From: CALBPI01 sp038531945
GTDB taxonomy: Bacteria; Pseudomonadota; Gammaproteobacteria; Steroidobacterales; Woeseiaceae
DNA length: 64,000 nt
Assembly: GCA_038531945.1 (NCBI GenBank)
Contig: JBCBBH010000002.1
Location: 248,001-312,000 of the forward strand
Direction of reading: 5' to 3'
Position 1 is the first letter of the stretch, and each line of letters opens with the position of its first letter. The notes beneath the pieces are model-generated. The model was given only the letters and a program-made list of their open reading frames with translations, was not told the DNA's origin and searched no databases. The translations under genes were made by a program, and so were the position numbers. Shown here piece after piece: positions 49,226-57,323 of the stretch.

Positions 49226-51751
49226 CTAGTCGAATTCCTCACACTTCACTTTGCACAAGGGATTCAACATCAGCGCCAACCGGTCATCACAATCACATTT
49301 CAGTAGGTCGCGAATGCCTCCTGGCGCTACCGGCGGTGCTTTAGGGATCCTAGGCAGGCCATTCGCATCAATGGGAATCATAGAAAACACGGATACCAGT
49401 TTGCCGCGGTCCTCTGCCCAGGGTCCGTACATCGCACCAGGCCGAGCAGCACCAGTAAATCGGTAGAGCTTCATCATGTTCTCAGTGATGTAAGTGTCGA
49501 GTTGGTTCTCAAACGCCGCATAATTCGGCCAAGCAATAGCTCCGGAAAACTCAAATTCCTCGGTGTTGGTTTGGCAATTACCGTTTGAATCGTAAACATA
49601 CCGCTTGCCTCTTTTCAGAAATCCTAACCGAGGCTGCTGGTCGGCTATGTATCCAGGTGGGTGCTCGCATACCTTCACGCTGCCGGAGAATCGAATGCGT
49701 TGAGGACTGTTCTCGGAGATAAACAACACGCCGCCGGGTTTGTGGAACTTGTGAAAACGAATGTATTGAACGTCTCCTCTGTTCGCGCGCGCTTCGATGT
49801 TGAGTGGACCATCCGTTGTGACAAGTCCAGGCGTAATGAACTTACCATCCAGCACGCTGACTAAGATTTGTGCCTCCACCGGAACGCTGAATGGTGTACC
49901 CGTTGGGCCAGCGGCGGCTTCACGGGCGGCCCGAAATCCACGATCGGCGTCACCAATGCCTTTGATGACGGCGTCGTCATCGATCGATCGCACGACAAAA
50001 CCGTTCAGTCGCGTATCAGTTGCGATAGGGTCACCCGTGTTGAGGTCGCTCAAGGCATCGCCTGGCAAGGAAAACCCCATCGCGGTTGCTACGCCGGAAG
50101 CGAGCTCACCTTGAAGGTATAACGCGTGCCCCAACTCACGTCCTCCCCAGGTCTCAGCGGTCGCTGCAGGCTTTCCATTTAGCGTGACGGATGACATCGC
50201 AGTGCCGACGTTGACCTGGATTGTCTGTTTTGCGTAGTTTTGTTGCGTGGGTTCCATCGTCTTTGGAATGTACGAAATGATCAAACGGATCAACGGCGGT
50301 TGCGTGTAGGCTGCGACCCGATCCGTCCAAACGTACTCCCGGGTGAAAGCATCATCGTTACGAAATTGAATCGGTTTCAGAACACAGGGTGCACCGGGGT
50401 TTCTTTGACCTGATTTATAGCAATCGAAATCCCCGCCGAGACCGGTCATCTCAGCAAGTGACACATAGACGTCGTCGGCGAGCGTGCCATTGGTTGAAGT
50501 GCGCACGTTGAGCGTGAACGGTAATTTTTCGTTCTTAGATGGGCGAATCTCAACACAGCGCGCCGAGAATGGCGCAAGTTCCAGTGCGACCAAATCAATT
50601 TTGTTGACTGTGGGTGCGAGTGTTTGACATCCATCAAACGCGAGTTTGTGGGCACGTGTGCGTCGAAGACGCTTATTGAAACGCCACTTGTGGTACTGAG
50701 CGAGCTCACCCACATACTGCGCATACGCGGTTTCTAAACCCATCAAACTTCCGTCCATTTGATCGAGCCAGGTATCGATATAGCCAATGCCTTCGCCGCG
50801 ATGGACCTGTTCGACCAACGCCGCGAGCGGCGCATACTGGTCGTTGAGGTAGCGTTGCATCACATGCAGCCAAAATGAGCCGGTTGCATATTGGATGTTC
50901 TTAGCATCGTGGTTTGCGATGCCGATCGACGCGGAAGGTGGGTACCAATCTAACGGACGCCACGCCGGGCGATGCAAGTAGAAGCGAGTTTCAAGGCGAT
51001 TATCGACGCCGTTTTTAAACATCTGTGACGCGGGAAATGTCTCATCGACGTAGTCAAGCATCAAGGCATCGGCGATACCTTCTGTTACCCAATCACCGCC
51101 AACGGCTGTTGTGCTTTTGCACCGAAGAGGCCCTTCCATGGCGCCTGCGGTAAAAAGATGTCCAAGCTCATGTGTTGACGCCGCTGCGAGATAGGCGGGC
51201 GAGCCGTCCGGATCGTCATACGCGCGGTTTAGTGCAGAACCAAAGGCAATAAGATTGTTGTCTTCCGAATGCTGTCCTGCTGAGCATCGATATTGCACCC
51301 CAAAAGTATCCGCGGCTTTACATCCGGCGATGAGTGCATATGGATCGGTAGTGTCCAGGTACCAAACGAGATCGGAATACGCGGGGCCAATTGGAAGTCG
51401 CTGTGGCGGCGGGAACTGTTTGTCTCGAAACCAACGCATTGCATGGTTCAGTCGGCGCTCTAGCTCGATACGTGTGGCTTTGGTGAGCGTCTCAACTTGA
51501 TTGTCGCCAAGAGCGCATGTCGTGCGATCTTTCTGAAAAATCAGATGATTCATCAACGAGTACGATGGCGAACGCAACGTCTCGCTGAACCTCAGTTCTG
51601 GTCGGGCGGTATTCACGAAACGCCATCGCAACTTACCAACCTGATCCCACGTAAGGGCTGTCTCCTGTGCATCCGAGTCGGTGGGAGCGAAACCTAAGAG
51701 AAGCAGCAGAGCGCACAAAACATGCACACTAGTGATCAATCGCGAACTCAT
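49226..51751 (-). CDS. Large secreted gluzincin-like metalloprotease
   Basis: A protein of 841 residues with a signal peptide (VLCALLLLLGF, cleavage near SDAQ). THELGHLFTAG near residue 193 is an HExxH zinc site, and WVTEGIADAL near 222 supplies the downstream Glu typical of gluzincins (the third zinc ligand). The N-terminal 330 residues thus look like a peptidase. The rest is beta-rich with no family I know and ends Cys-rich (LKCDCDDRLALMLNPLCKVKC). It stands alone, 233 bp or more from its neighbours. An extracellular or periplasmic protein. Confidence 0.75.
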   Translation of the reverse strand: MSSRLITSVHVLCALLLLLGFAPTDSDAQETALTWDQVGKLRWRFVNTARPELRFSETLRSPSYSLMNHLIFQKDRTTCALGDNQVETLTKATRIELERRLNHAMRWFRDKQFPPPQRLPIGPAYSDLVWYLDTTDPYALIAGCKAADTFGVQYRCSAGQHSEDNNLIAFGSALNRAYDDPDGSPAYLAAASTHELGHLFTAGAMEGPLRCKSTTAVGGDWVTEGIADALMLDYVDETFPASQMFKNGVDNRLETRFYLHRPAWRPLDWYPPSASIGIANHDAKNIQYATGSFWLHVMQRYLNDQYAPLAALVEQVHRGEGIGYIDTWLDQMDGSLMGLETAYAQYVGELAQYHKWRFNKRLRRTRAHKLAFDGCQTLAPTVNKIDLVALELAPFSARCVEIRPSKNEKLPFTLNVRTSTNGTLADDVYVSLAEMTGLGGDFDCYKSGQRNPGAPCVLKPIQFRNDDAFTREYVWTDRVAAYTQPPLIRLIISYIPKTMEPTQQNYAKQTIQVNVGTAMSSVTLNGKPAATAETWGGRELGHALYLQGELASGVATAMGFSLPGDALSDLNTGDPIATDTRLNGFVVRSIDDDAVIKGIGDADRGFRAAREAAAGPTGTPFSVPVEAQILVSVLDGKFITPGLVTTDGPLNIEARANRGDVQYIRFHKFHKPGGVLFISENSPQRIRFSGSVKVCEHPPGYIADQQPRLGFLKRGKRYVYDSNGNCQTNTEEFEFSGAIAWPNYAAFENQLDTYITENMMKLYRFTGAARPGAMYGPWAEDRGKLVSVFSMIPIDANGLPRIPKAPPVAPGGIRDLLKCDCDDRLALMLNPLCKVKCEEFD

Positions 51752-51822
51752 CGAACCTCCCCATGCTCATGTAATCCAGGCCCAATCGTTTTTACAAGAT
51801 TTACCGGTAAGAGCTGTCATAT

Positions 51823-51871
51823 CCTTGGGCAAAGTCCCAAGGCCGTTAGGGGCTACTACAGGGCCGTTAGG
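51823..51871. repeat. Palindrome and direct repeat upstream of the RAYT gene
   Basis: CCTTGGG, six bases, CCCAAGG is a perfect seven-pair hairpin (51823-51842). It is followed by two copies of GGCCGTTAGG (51841-51850 and 51862-51871), 21 bp apart. RAYT transposases act on REP palindromes next to short guide motifs, so these are candidate sites. Confidence 0.5.
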
Positions 51872-51946
51872 ACAGGCACAGATGCTGCCACAATTGGCCA
51901 ACAATGGATGCAGCGATCTGGTCGAGCATTTCACTATTGTTGTGGC

Positions 51947-52840
51947 ATGACCCGAGCCAGAAAACACTTGGTCTGCCTTGCCCAGACGCCGTTTTACTTC
52001 ATTACCGCACGCTGCGTGCGCCGCGCTTTCCTGTGCGGTCAGGATCACTACAGCGGCAAGTGCTACGAGCACCGCCGCGGCTGGATCGAAGATCGATTGC
52101 GAGCCTTGTCTTCTCTATTGACCATCCAGGTATGTGCCTACGCCATCATGAGCAACCACTACCACCTTGTGGTCCGGCTCAACGCCGAGGATGCATCAAA
52201 GTGGTCGATTGATGAGGTACTGAATCGTTGGACATCGCTGTTCAAGGGTTCGTTGCTCGTGCAGCGCTACCTCGGTGGGCACGCCCTGTCGGGTGCTGAG
52301 CGGCAAACGCTCGATGACACTGTATCCGTGTATCGACAGCGGCTCACCAGTCTGAGCTGGTTCATGAAGTGTCTGAACGAACCCATTGCCCGGCGAGCGA
52401 ACGCCGAAGATTGCTGTACCGGTCATTTCTGGGAGGCTCGATTCCATTCCAGAGCGCTGATCGGAGACGAGGCGCTGATCAACGCCATGAAGTATGTCGA
52501 TCTGAACCCGATCCGAGCCCAGATGGCCGCAACGCTAGAAGACTCAGCCTATACCAGCATTCGGGCTCGGCTGGTCTCGCAGCGCTCCGTTAGTGACCCA
52601 CGGGACCGCATCCGGCAATTGATCGCCGACGGCGATATCTACCACTTTGATGTCGCGGTACGACCGTTGGCGTCGTTTGCCACCGATTCGATAACGAGCG
52701 ATGACCACACCCAAATACCCATTCAGTGGCCTGACTACCTAGATCGACTCCATACCCTCGGTAGCACACCGGTTGCTGGAAAACGCGGCGTGATTGACCT
52801 GCAGGCTCAGTTGCAGAAGGCCAAGCGCCCACAAGCGTGA
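51947..52840 (+). CDS. RAYT-type (REP-associated) Y1 transposase
   Basis: A protein of 297 residues from the ATG at 51947; the open frame upstream to 51722 has a poor composition. It opens RKHLVCLAQTPFYFITARC and has the HUH motif of the IS200/IS605-related family in AIMSNHYHLVVRL (about 69-81), where HYH is the HUH triad. The catalytic Tyr region lies near NAMKYVDLNPIRA. RAYTs are domesticated transposases that mobilise REP palindromes and are usually single copy. Palindromes lie on both sides. It is not a full insertion sequence. Confidence 0.88.
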   Translation: MTRARKHLVCLAQTPFYFITARCVRRAFLCGQDHYSGKCYEHRRGWIEDRLRALSSLLTIQVCAYAIMSNHYHLVVRLNAEDASKWSIDEVLNRWTSLFKGSLLVQRYLGGHALSGAERQTLDDTVSVYRQRLTSLSWFMKCLNEPIARRANAEDCCTGHFWEARFHSRALIGDEALINAMKYVDLNPIRAQMAATLEDSAYTSIRARLVSQRSVSDPRDRIRQLIADGDIYHFDVAVRPLASFATDSITSDDHTQIPIQWPDYLDRLHTLGSTPVAGKRGVIDLQAQLQKAKRPQA

Positions 52841-52850
52841 CTGAACAAAA

Positions 52851-52887
52851 GGCAACTTGGCAGCCCATGGGGCTGAGGCCTTTGCCT
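52851..52887. repeat. REP-like stem-loop after the RAYT gene
   Basis: CAGCCC, ATG, GGGCTG is a perfect six-pair hairpin (52861-52875) enclosed by AGGCAA and TTGCCT. It starts about ten bases after the RAYT stop. It could be a REP sequence or a transcription terminator without a T-tract. Confidence 0.5.
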
Positions 52888-52928
52888 GCCCGTTAGATTC
52901 ACTAGCTGTTCCGCGGACTCTAAAGATC

Positions 52929-53005
52929 TGCAAATCCTCCACTCAATTTTCGGTATATGGACTGAGGCTTCTGTTCTCTTGAGTCTGAGCCTGTCCTAGT
53001 GGGCG
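52929..53005. repeat. Diverged 77-bp repeat, copy B
   Basis: Partner of 48553-48629. It overlaps the last 21 codons of the secreted-protein gene at 52943-53416 and about 14 bp beyond its stop. Confidence 0.6.
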
Positions 53006-53416
53006 ATCGTCAGTGTTTAACTCACCAAGTCGCACAAAGAACGACGGATGGTTCTGTGCGTGTTCGAGTGCTTCGGGCGTGTAGGCATGCGAGACATTCG
53101 CCCGGCAATGGAAGACGCCATAGTTACTGAACCTGTACCAGTCTGATTCTCTTTCCGATTCAACATCGGATTCGCGGAGCACCCAGTCGCCGAAAGCGAC
53201 GCGACTGGTACAGCCGAAGGAGTCCTCGTTTTCGAAGTGTCGTGGCCACTCGTTGTCGCCACCGTTCCCGAAGAAGGGTAGGTCTGAGTGAATGATATCG
53301 TCCATGATTTCTTCGACCGACTCATCCTGCTCAAATACGGCGCATGTACCGACAATGGAGAGCAGTAGCAGCAAAAGTAAGCGCCGGTAGTTCTCAGGCT
53401 CATAAAAAACACTCAT
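52943..53416 (-). CDS. Secreted hypothetical protein
   Basis: A protein of 157 residues with a hydrophobic signal or anchor (RRLLLLLLLSIVGTCAVF) and an acidic mature part containing FGCTSRVAFGDWVLRESDVE and NYGVFHCRANVSHAY, which hold two Cys. No family recognised. The end GQAQTQENRS lies in the 77-bp repeat, so the C-terminus may have been gained or copied. Confidence 0.6.
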   Translation of the reverse strand: MSVFYEPENYRRLLLLLLLSIVGTCAVFEQDESVEEIMDDIIHSDLPFFGNGGDNEWPRHFENEDSFGCTSRVAFGDWVLRESDVESERESDWYRFSNYGVFHCRANVSHAYTPEALEHAQNHPSFFVRLGELNTDDRPLGQAQTQENRSLSPYTEN

Positions 53417-53476
53417 GACCGTTCGGCCCGCAGTGTAGGGGTCGGATGACCTTTGTGTCCCTGCTGTAATGATTGA

Positions 53477-53971
53477 TTAAACACCTCGGCCGTATCGTAC
53501 TGATCCATGTTGTACCTCGAACGGAAGTATCGGTAAGTCGGGTTGCCAGGTCAGAGTTTTATCCTTCGGAGTACCATCAAGATTCCAACGAAGCGTTTCT
53601 CTATGCTGCGAAAGACAGAGGATTGCATCATCTTCAAGTTCGAATTCATCGCACCAGACCGTATCTCCGCGTTTGTCTCCAGGCCAAACCCGATATCTAT
53701 TGATGGTGCTGTTCTCCGACACGCCAACGGAAAAGATCACCATCGCGCTTTCGTCCGGCCGAATCACGACGGTCGTGAAACTACCTCCCTCAAGATACGT
53801 GACTTCACCCACTGGCGCAGCCGCGAGATCGAAGCTCCGAATGCTCGCATTGGCTTTCGCAGTGGGCGCCAGCGTTTTGAACAGCACGAAACAGCCCGCG
53901 GCGAGTGCCATTGCACCGAGAAGGGTCAAGCCGCGAGAATACCAAGAGATGCGTCTATTCACGGTGTTCAC
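53477..53971 (-). CDS. Single-span membrane protein with periplasmic domain
   Basis: A protein of 164 residues: one membrane helix (about 15-33) after a basic start, then a beta-rich domain with LEGGSFTTVVIRPDESAMVI, DTVWCDEFELEDDAILC and LPILPFEVQHGSVRYG. The two Cys may pair. The pattern WRG-like 'PILPFEV' near the end recalls Rieske-type carriers, but the His-containing cluster motifs are absent, so I make no such call. Confidence 0.55.
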   Translation of the reverse strand: MNTVNRRISWYSRGLTLLGAMALAAGCFVLFKTLAPTAKANASIRSFDLAAAPVGEVTYLEGGSFTTVVIRPDESAMVIFSVGVSENSTINRYRVWPGDKRGDTVWCDEFELEDDAILCLSQHRETLRWNLDGTPKDKTLTWQPDLPILPFEVQHGSVRYGRGV

Positions 53972-54058
53972 AACCTAGAGTTCGCAGCGACTGACGAGTA
54001 CGTCGCTCTGGCGACAGCGAGAGACTCGACCGCGGAAACTGAAAGCTGCAATGGTCGT

Positions 54059-54679
54059 CTATGCGCGACCTTCAAGTGTGTTGATCGCATTGGCAAGATT
54101 CTCCCTCGCTTGGCGTTCCATATCCGCTGAGAAGCAACCCGATGTGTAAATTTTTTCTCTTTCCAGAAATCTCTGGAGGATTTCCACTCGCTTTTTACGA
54201 TACAAAAACTTTGGTACAAGTCTGTACTCTTTCCTCACGCCGCGCTCAAAGATGTCGTACGTGTCGGGTGTCGCTCCCAGGATAGACAGATCGATATCAA
54301 CGAGCACGGCCTCGTCGGCCGTCTGGGTCGGCGCGTTGTGTTCTGTGACCATGATCAGTCTGTGCACTCGGGCGACTTCGTCGTCAGATGCGCAACGCTC
54401 CGACAGAAACGAGGCCGCCCAGTCGGCACTTGCTTTTTCGTTGTCGCTCGACAACGGCTTATAGATCGCATCATGAAACCACAGTGCAATTTCCACTTCT
54501 CGTGGAGACTCCAATCGATTGAGACATCTATCCAAATGCCTCAGGCATGCGGAAACGTGCTCGACCGTGTGGTAATGACGCTCTTTTTCGGAGTACGCCG
54601 CATGCAAAGCCTCGAACGTCTCTCGGTTCGGGTCGAAACCCCAAGCTTCCATGAGGCCGAACCAACGTTCACTGTCCAT
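54059..54679 (-). CDS. HD-domain phosphohydrolase (predicted)
   Basis: A protein of 206 residues. YHTVEHVSACLRHL, ALWFHDAIYKPLSSDNE and RLIMVTEHN give the spaced His and HD residues of a small HD-superfamily metal-dependent hydrolase. DIDLSILGATPDTYDIFERG and the later RVEILQRFLEREKIY are typical of this uncharacterised subfamily (in some databases wrongly labelled an NMDA-receptor subunit). Its ATG overlaps the stop of the preceding gene, so the two are coupled. Confidence 0.88.
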   Translation of the reverse strand: MDSERWFGLMEAWGFDPNRETFEALHAAYSEKERHYHTVEHVSACLRHLDRCLNRLESPREVEIALWFHDAIYKPLSSDNEKASADWAASFLSERCASDDEVARVHRLIMVTEHNAPTQTADEAVLVDIDLSILGATPDTYDIFERGVRKEYRLVPKFLYRKKRVEILQRFLEREKIYTSGCFSADMERQARENLANAINTLEGRA

Positions 54680-55064
54680 TTTTTATCCTCGGGGAATCGT
54701 CTCGTCTCAGGCCAACAGCTTGCAACAAATTCTTGCCGGCCAGAACAAGATACAGCCACGCCTTACGCCAGCGATTTCCGAGCAGCACGATATGGACATG
54801 CCACCCTTTCTCACGCCGCGAGCTATAGCCACTGTAGAGAATCGTGAAAGCCTCAGGGTCGCCTAGCAGCTCGCGAGATAATTCCTGCGCGTGTGCAATG
54901 CCAAGGTTCAGCATCTCTGTAACCTCCGATGCTGAAGGTTGCCCCTGGTCTTGTGGGAATGCCAGTAGATAATAGTTTGGGATGAGATCGTTCCGTATCA
55001 CGGAAAGCTCACATCGCCGCCCAGACGTCAGAGACAGTGTTTGTCCTTTTCGAGTAGATGGCAT
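54669..55064 (-). CDS. Hypothetical protein coupled to the HD gene
   Basis: A protein of 131 residues without signal peptide. Notable parts are LTSGRRCELSVIRNDLIPNY, SRELLGDPEAFTILYSG, and GWHVHIVLLGNRWRKAW, where HVHI recalls histidine-triad or HUH-type strands, although no full motif is present. Stop overlaps the HD start. No family recognised. Confidence 0.5.
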   Translation of the reverse strand: MPSTRKGQTLSLTSGRRCELSVIRNDLIPNYYLLAFPQDQGQPSASEVTEMLNLGIAHAQELSRELLGDPEAFTILYSGYSSRREKGWHVHIVLLGNRWRKAWLYLVLAGKNLLQAVGLRRDDSPRIKNGQ

Positions 55065-55155
55065 TTTCGCTTCGTCTACCTCTGAGTCCGGTGCTTTTGC
55101 TCAGATGCTGTGCCGACGCGCCGTCTGGTCAGCCCCCTTTCTTTTCGACAAGCCG

Positions 55156-55938
55156 TTACACTTGCGCAGCCACCGCTGCTTCAACCCTGTGGGACAAGTC
55201 TCTGAATGTAGGACTTGGCATTGTCTTGATCGCTAGCTCAATTAGGTTGTTGGTCGAAAATTGAGAAAATCGTCCTGGACGAGAAAGAAACCGGGTAAGT
55301 ATTTGAAAGAGTTGCTTGCCACGAATATTCAGGTCGTACTCGTCTAGCATTTCCGCTAGAACCTCGGGAGAGGGATCCGAAAATTGGATTTTCTTCTTAA
55401 AGTCATTGCAGATATGCGTGGTTTGACCCGGACATACTTCATTTATGTGCTTTGCCGCTAAGACTGTTGAATCGAGCCCCCTTTGGGAGCGTCTTCTGTG
55501 TTCCTCAACTTCGAACGCAAACCACAATGCCACAGACTGCCTAAGAGCCTGAAACGCATTTAGATCATCGCTATCAAGAAGGTCTGTGCATCCAGATTCG
55601 TGGTAGATATCGTTTTCTATTGAGTATCCGGTAGTAAAAACTATTTCCGATAGCTCATCAGGAACTCCGTCAAACCTAAAGCAGTCTCTATCGGCGACGA
55701 AAACGACTTTTGCGTCAGGATAATCAGATCGACGTTCGAAGACCTTGATAAGACTAAACCTGCCACCGCAAGAAATAATTGTTGTTCGGTCCCTAGAAAC
55801 CTCGGAGGATTTCAAATTGCGATAAATAAATGCGTCGCTAGTGCCTTCGACCAGTATGGTAGGAACAAACGAACGCTTTAGCACGTTAACAATTTCATCA
55901 ACCGATAGCTGTGGTCTATTCCCCAAGACTATCTCCAC
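55156..55938 (-). CDS. DUF4435 TOPRIM-like protein (AriB-like)
   Basis: A protein of 260 residues. ILVEGTSDAFIYR (28-40) supplies the TOPRIM Glu, VVFVADRDCFRFDG (78-91) the DxD pair, and TGYSIENDIYHESG the typical following block of DUF4435. In PARIS such a protein (AriB) is a toxin nuclease released by the AriA ATPase when a phage anti-restriction protein is sensed. It starts with GTG inside the ATPase gene (23-base overlap). Key acidic residues are intact. PARIS-like identity is inferred from the domain pair. Confidence 0.82.
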   Translation of the reverse strand: MEIVLGNRPQLSVDEIVNVLKRSFVPTILVEGTSDAFIYRNLKSSEVSRDRTTIISCGGRFSLIKVFERRSDYPDAKVVFVADRDCFRFDGVPDELSEIVFTTGYSIENDIYHESGCTDLLDSDDLNAFQALRQSVALWFAFEVEEHRRRSQRGLDSTVLAAKHINEVCPGQTTHICNDFKKKIQFSDPSPEVLAEMLDEYDLNIRGKQLFQILTRFLSRPGRFSQFSTNNLIELAIKTMPSPTFRDLSHRVEAAVAAQV

Positions 55939-57106
55939 GATCGAGGCTGATTAAAATCTCCTTATCTTCAAACGGCGTGTAAATAAACGGAGAGTGCGTG
56001 GCGATAAAATACTGATTGCCGGATTCTTGCTCTAGCAAAACATCTAGGAGCATTCGCTGCCAGTCGACATGCAGGCTCAATTCGGGCTCGTCGATAAAGA
56101 ACGGGCATCCTTTAAAGAAAGCGTTGTAGCACAAAAAACTCAGCATTTGCTTTTCACCCGCGGACAATGCTTCGGAGTTCATACTGTTTCCTATTTCACC
56201 AAGCGTAACTCGTGCATTCAGTCGGATTCCCTTGTGGTCGAAAATTCTGTGGACCACGTCCGAGAGTACTTTGAGAGACTGAAACTCGTCCTTGCGAGTT
56301 TTCTCGAATTGTTGGACGTCCTTGTAAATTTTTTCCAACGTCTGCTCGGCCGTGTTCGATATCTCAGGTCCTGATCGAGCATTGTAGTCTCTGATTTCTT
56401 GAAAAATTTTATCCGAAAGTGATTTGGAAAAACTTTCAACGCGATTCGTCGCATCATTGTGGCGTTGAGTCACGACTTTTTGGATATCGACAGTGGAAAT
56501 GGATGATACAAATCGGTGCCCCTGGACTGACAACATCTCTGCATGGTTAGCTATCGCTTCTTGAATGTCACTCCCGAATCCGTCCCGTCTAACGATGTAT
56601 CCGTCGTTTCCACGGGTGATGTGTCGCGATCTTAGGTGGACACCGTCAGTCATTGAGAAGCCGCCTTCAATCCGTCTAAATGTTGGAAAGAAAATCGACT
56701 CAGGAATCAGGTCGATCGTCAATTGGTTGGCGTCTTCTACTACTTGGTCTCTCCCACGTGGCTCTAATTTATCCAGCAGGACATCCCCTACGCTGCTTGT
56801 GATTTTGTACTCGGCAATTTCTCTATCCTTCCGCCTGGATCTTCTAATCTCAAGCGTGTACGCGTCGGTCGAAAGTACGACCCTTGAAAACCGGATCTCC
56901 CGAACGGCCCTTTCGATATTTGCACTGATCAAATACCAGACGAGTTTCAAGATTGTTGTCTTGCCTGAGCCATTCCTACCAGTGAGTATGTTGATGTCGT
57001 CATTGAAATCAATTGTTGCTACTGAGTCGACGCCGTGGAGCCCGTCGATAGTTATAGACTTGATCTTCAAGATTCCCTCCGAACGTCCTAAAGTGGTGGT
57101 CTCCAT
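55916..57106 (-). CDS. AAA/ABC-type ATPase (AriA-like)
   Basis: A protein of 396 residues of the SMC/RecF-like ABC ATPase class. Walker A is TGRNGSGKTT (42-51), a helical insert occupies about 195-275, the signature is LSAGEKQML (about 313), Walker B is FFIDEPELSLHVD (about 338) and the switch His is in IATHSPF (about 371). It pairs with the overlapping DUF4435 gene as in PARIS and OLD-type systems. It is AT-richer than the chromosomal genes around it. A HEPN gene lies 217 bp upstream on the same strand. Confidence 0.88.
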   Translation of the reverse strand: METTTLGRSEGILKIKSITIDGLHGVDSVATIDFNDDINILTGRNGSGKTTILKLVWYLISANIERAVREIRFSRVVLSTDAYTLEIRRSRRKDREIAEYKITSSVGDVLLDKLEPRGRDQVVEDANQLTIDLIPESIFFPTFRRIEGGFSMTDGVHLRSRHITRGNDGYIVRRDGFGSDIQEAIANHAEMLSVQGHRFVSSISTVDIQKVVTQRHNDATNRVESFSKSLSDKIFQEIRDYNARSGPEISNTAEQTLEKIYKDVQQFEKTRKDEFQSLKVLSDVVHRIFDHKGIRLNARVTLGEIGNSMNSEALSAGEKQMLSFLCYNAFFKGCPFFIDEPELSLHVDWQRMLLDVLLEQESGNQYFIATHSPFIYTPFEDKEILISLDRGDSLGE

Positions 57107-57323
57107 ATCCGAGCTCAGTTGTCCAAACTCAGTTGGTGTTTTCCGGCCTCGCCCGGCGAATCGAAGTCCAATTAGTCAAAGTCCAAGGAGTCGGACCGAC
57201 TTTCCAAGCGTAAGCGAATTCGGTCTCCCCGCTCTTTTCTTATCGATCCGACTACATCCGGGAGCATCGCTGCGAAGAGCATTCGCCGGAGCAGTTTGAA
57301 ATATGTTGACCCTGTCACACCGA

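Noticed and set aside
51722..51946. N-terminal extension of the RAYT transposase
   Set aside because: It covers the palindrome and direct repeats and has no conserved start; the ATG at 51947 begins the family N-terminus.
53477..53971. Rieske iron-sulfur protein
   Set aside because: One N-terminal helix and a few C-terminal residues look similar but the Cys-His cluster motifs are missing.
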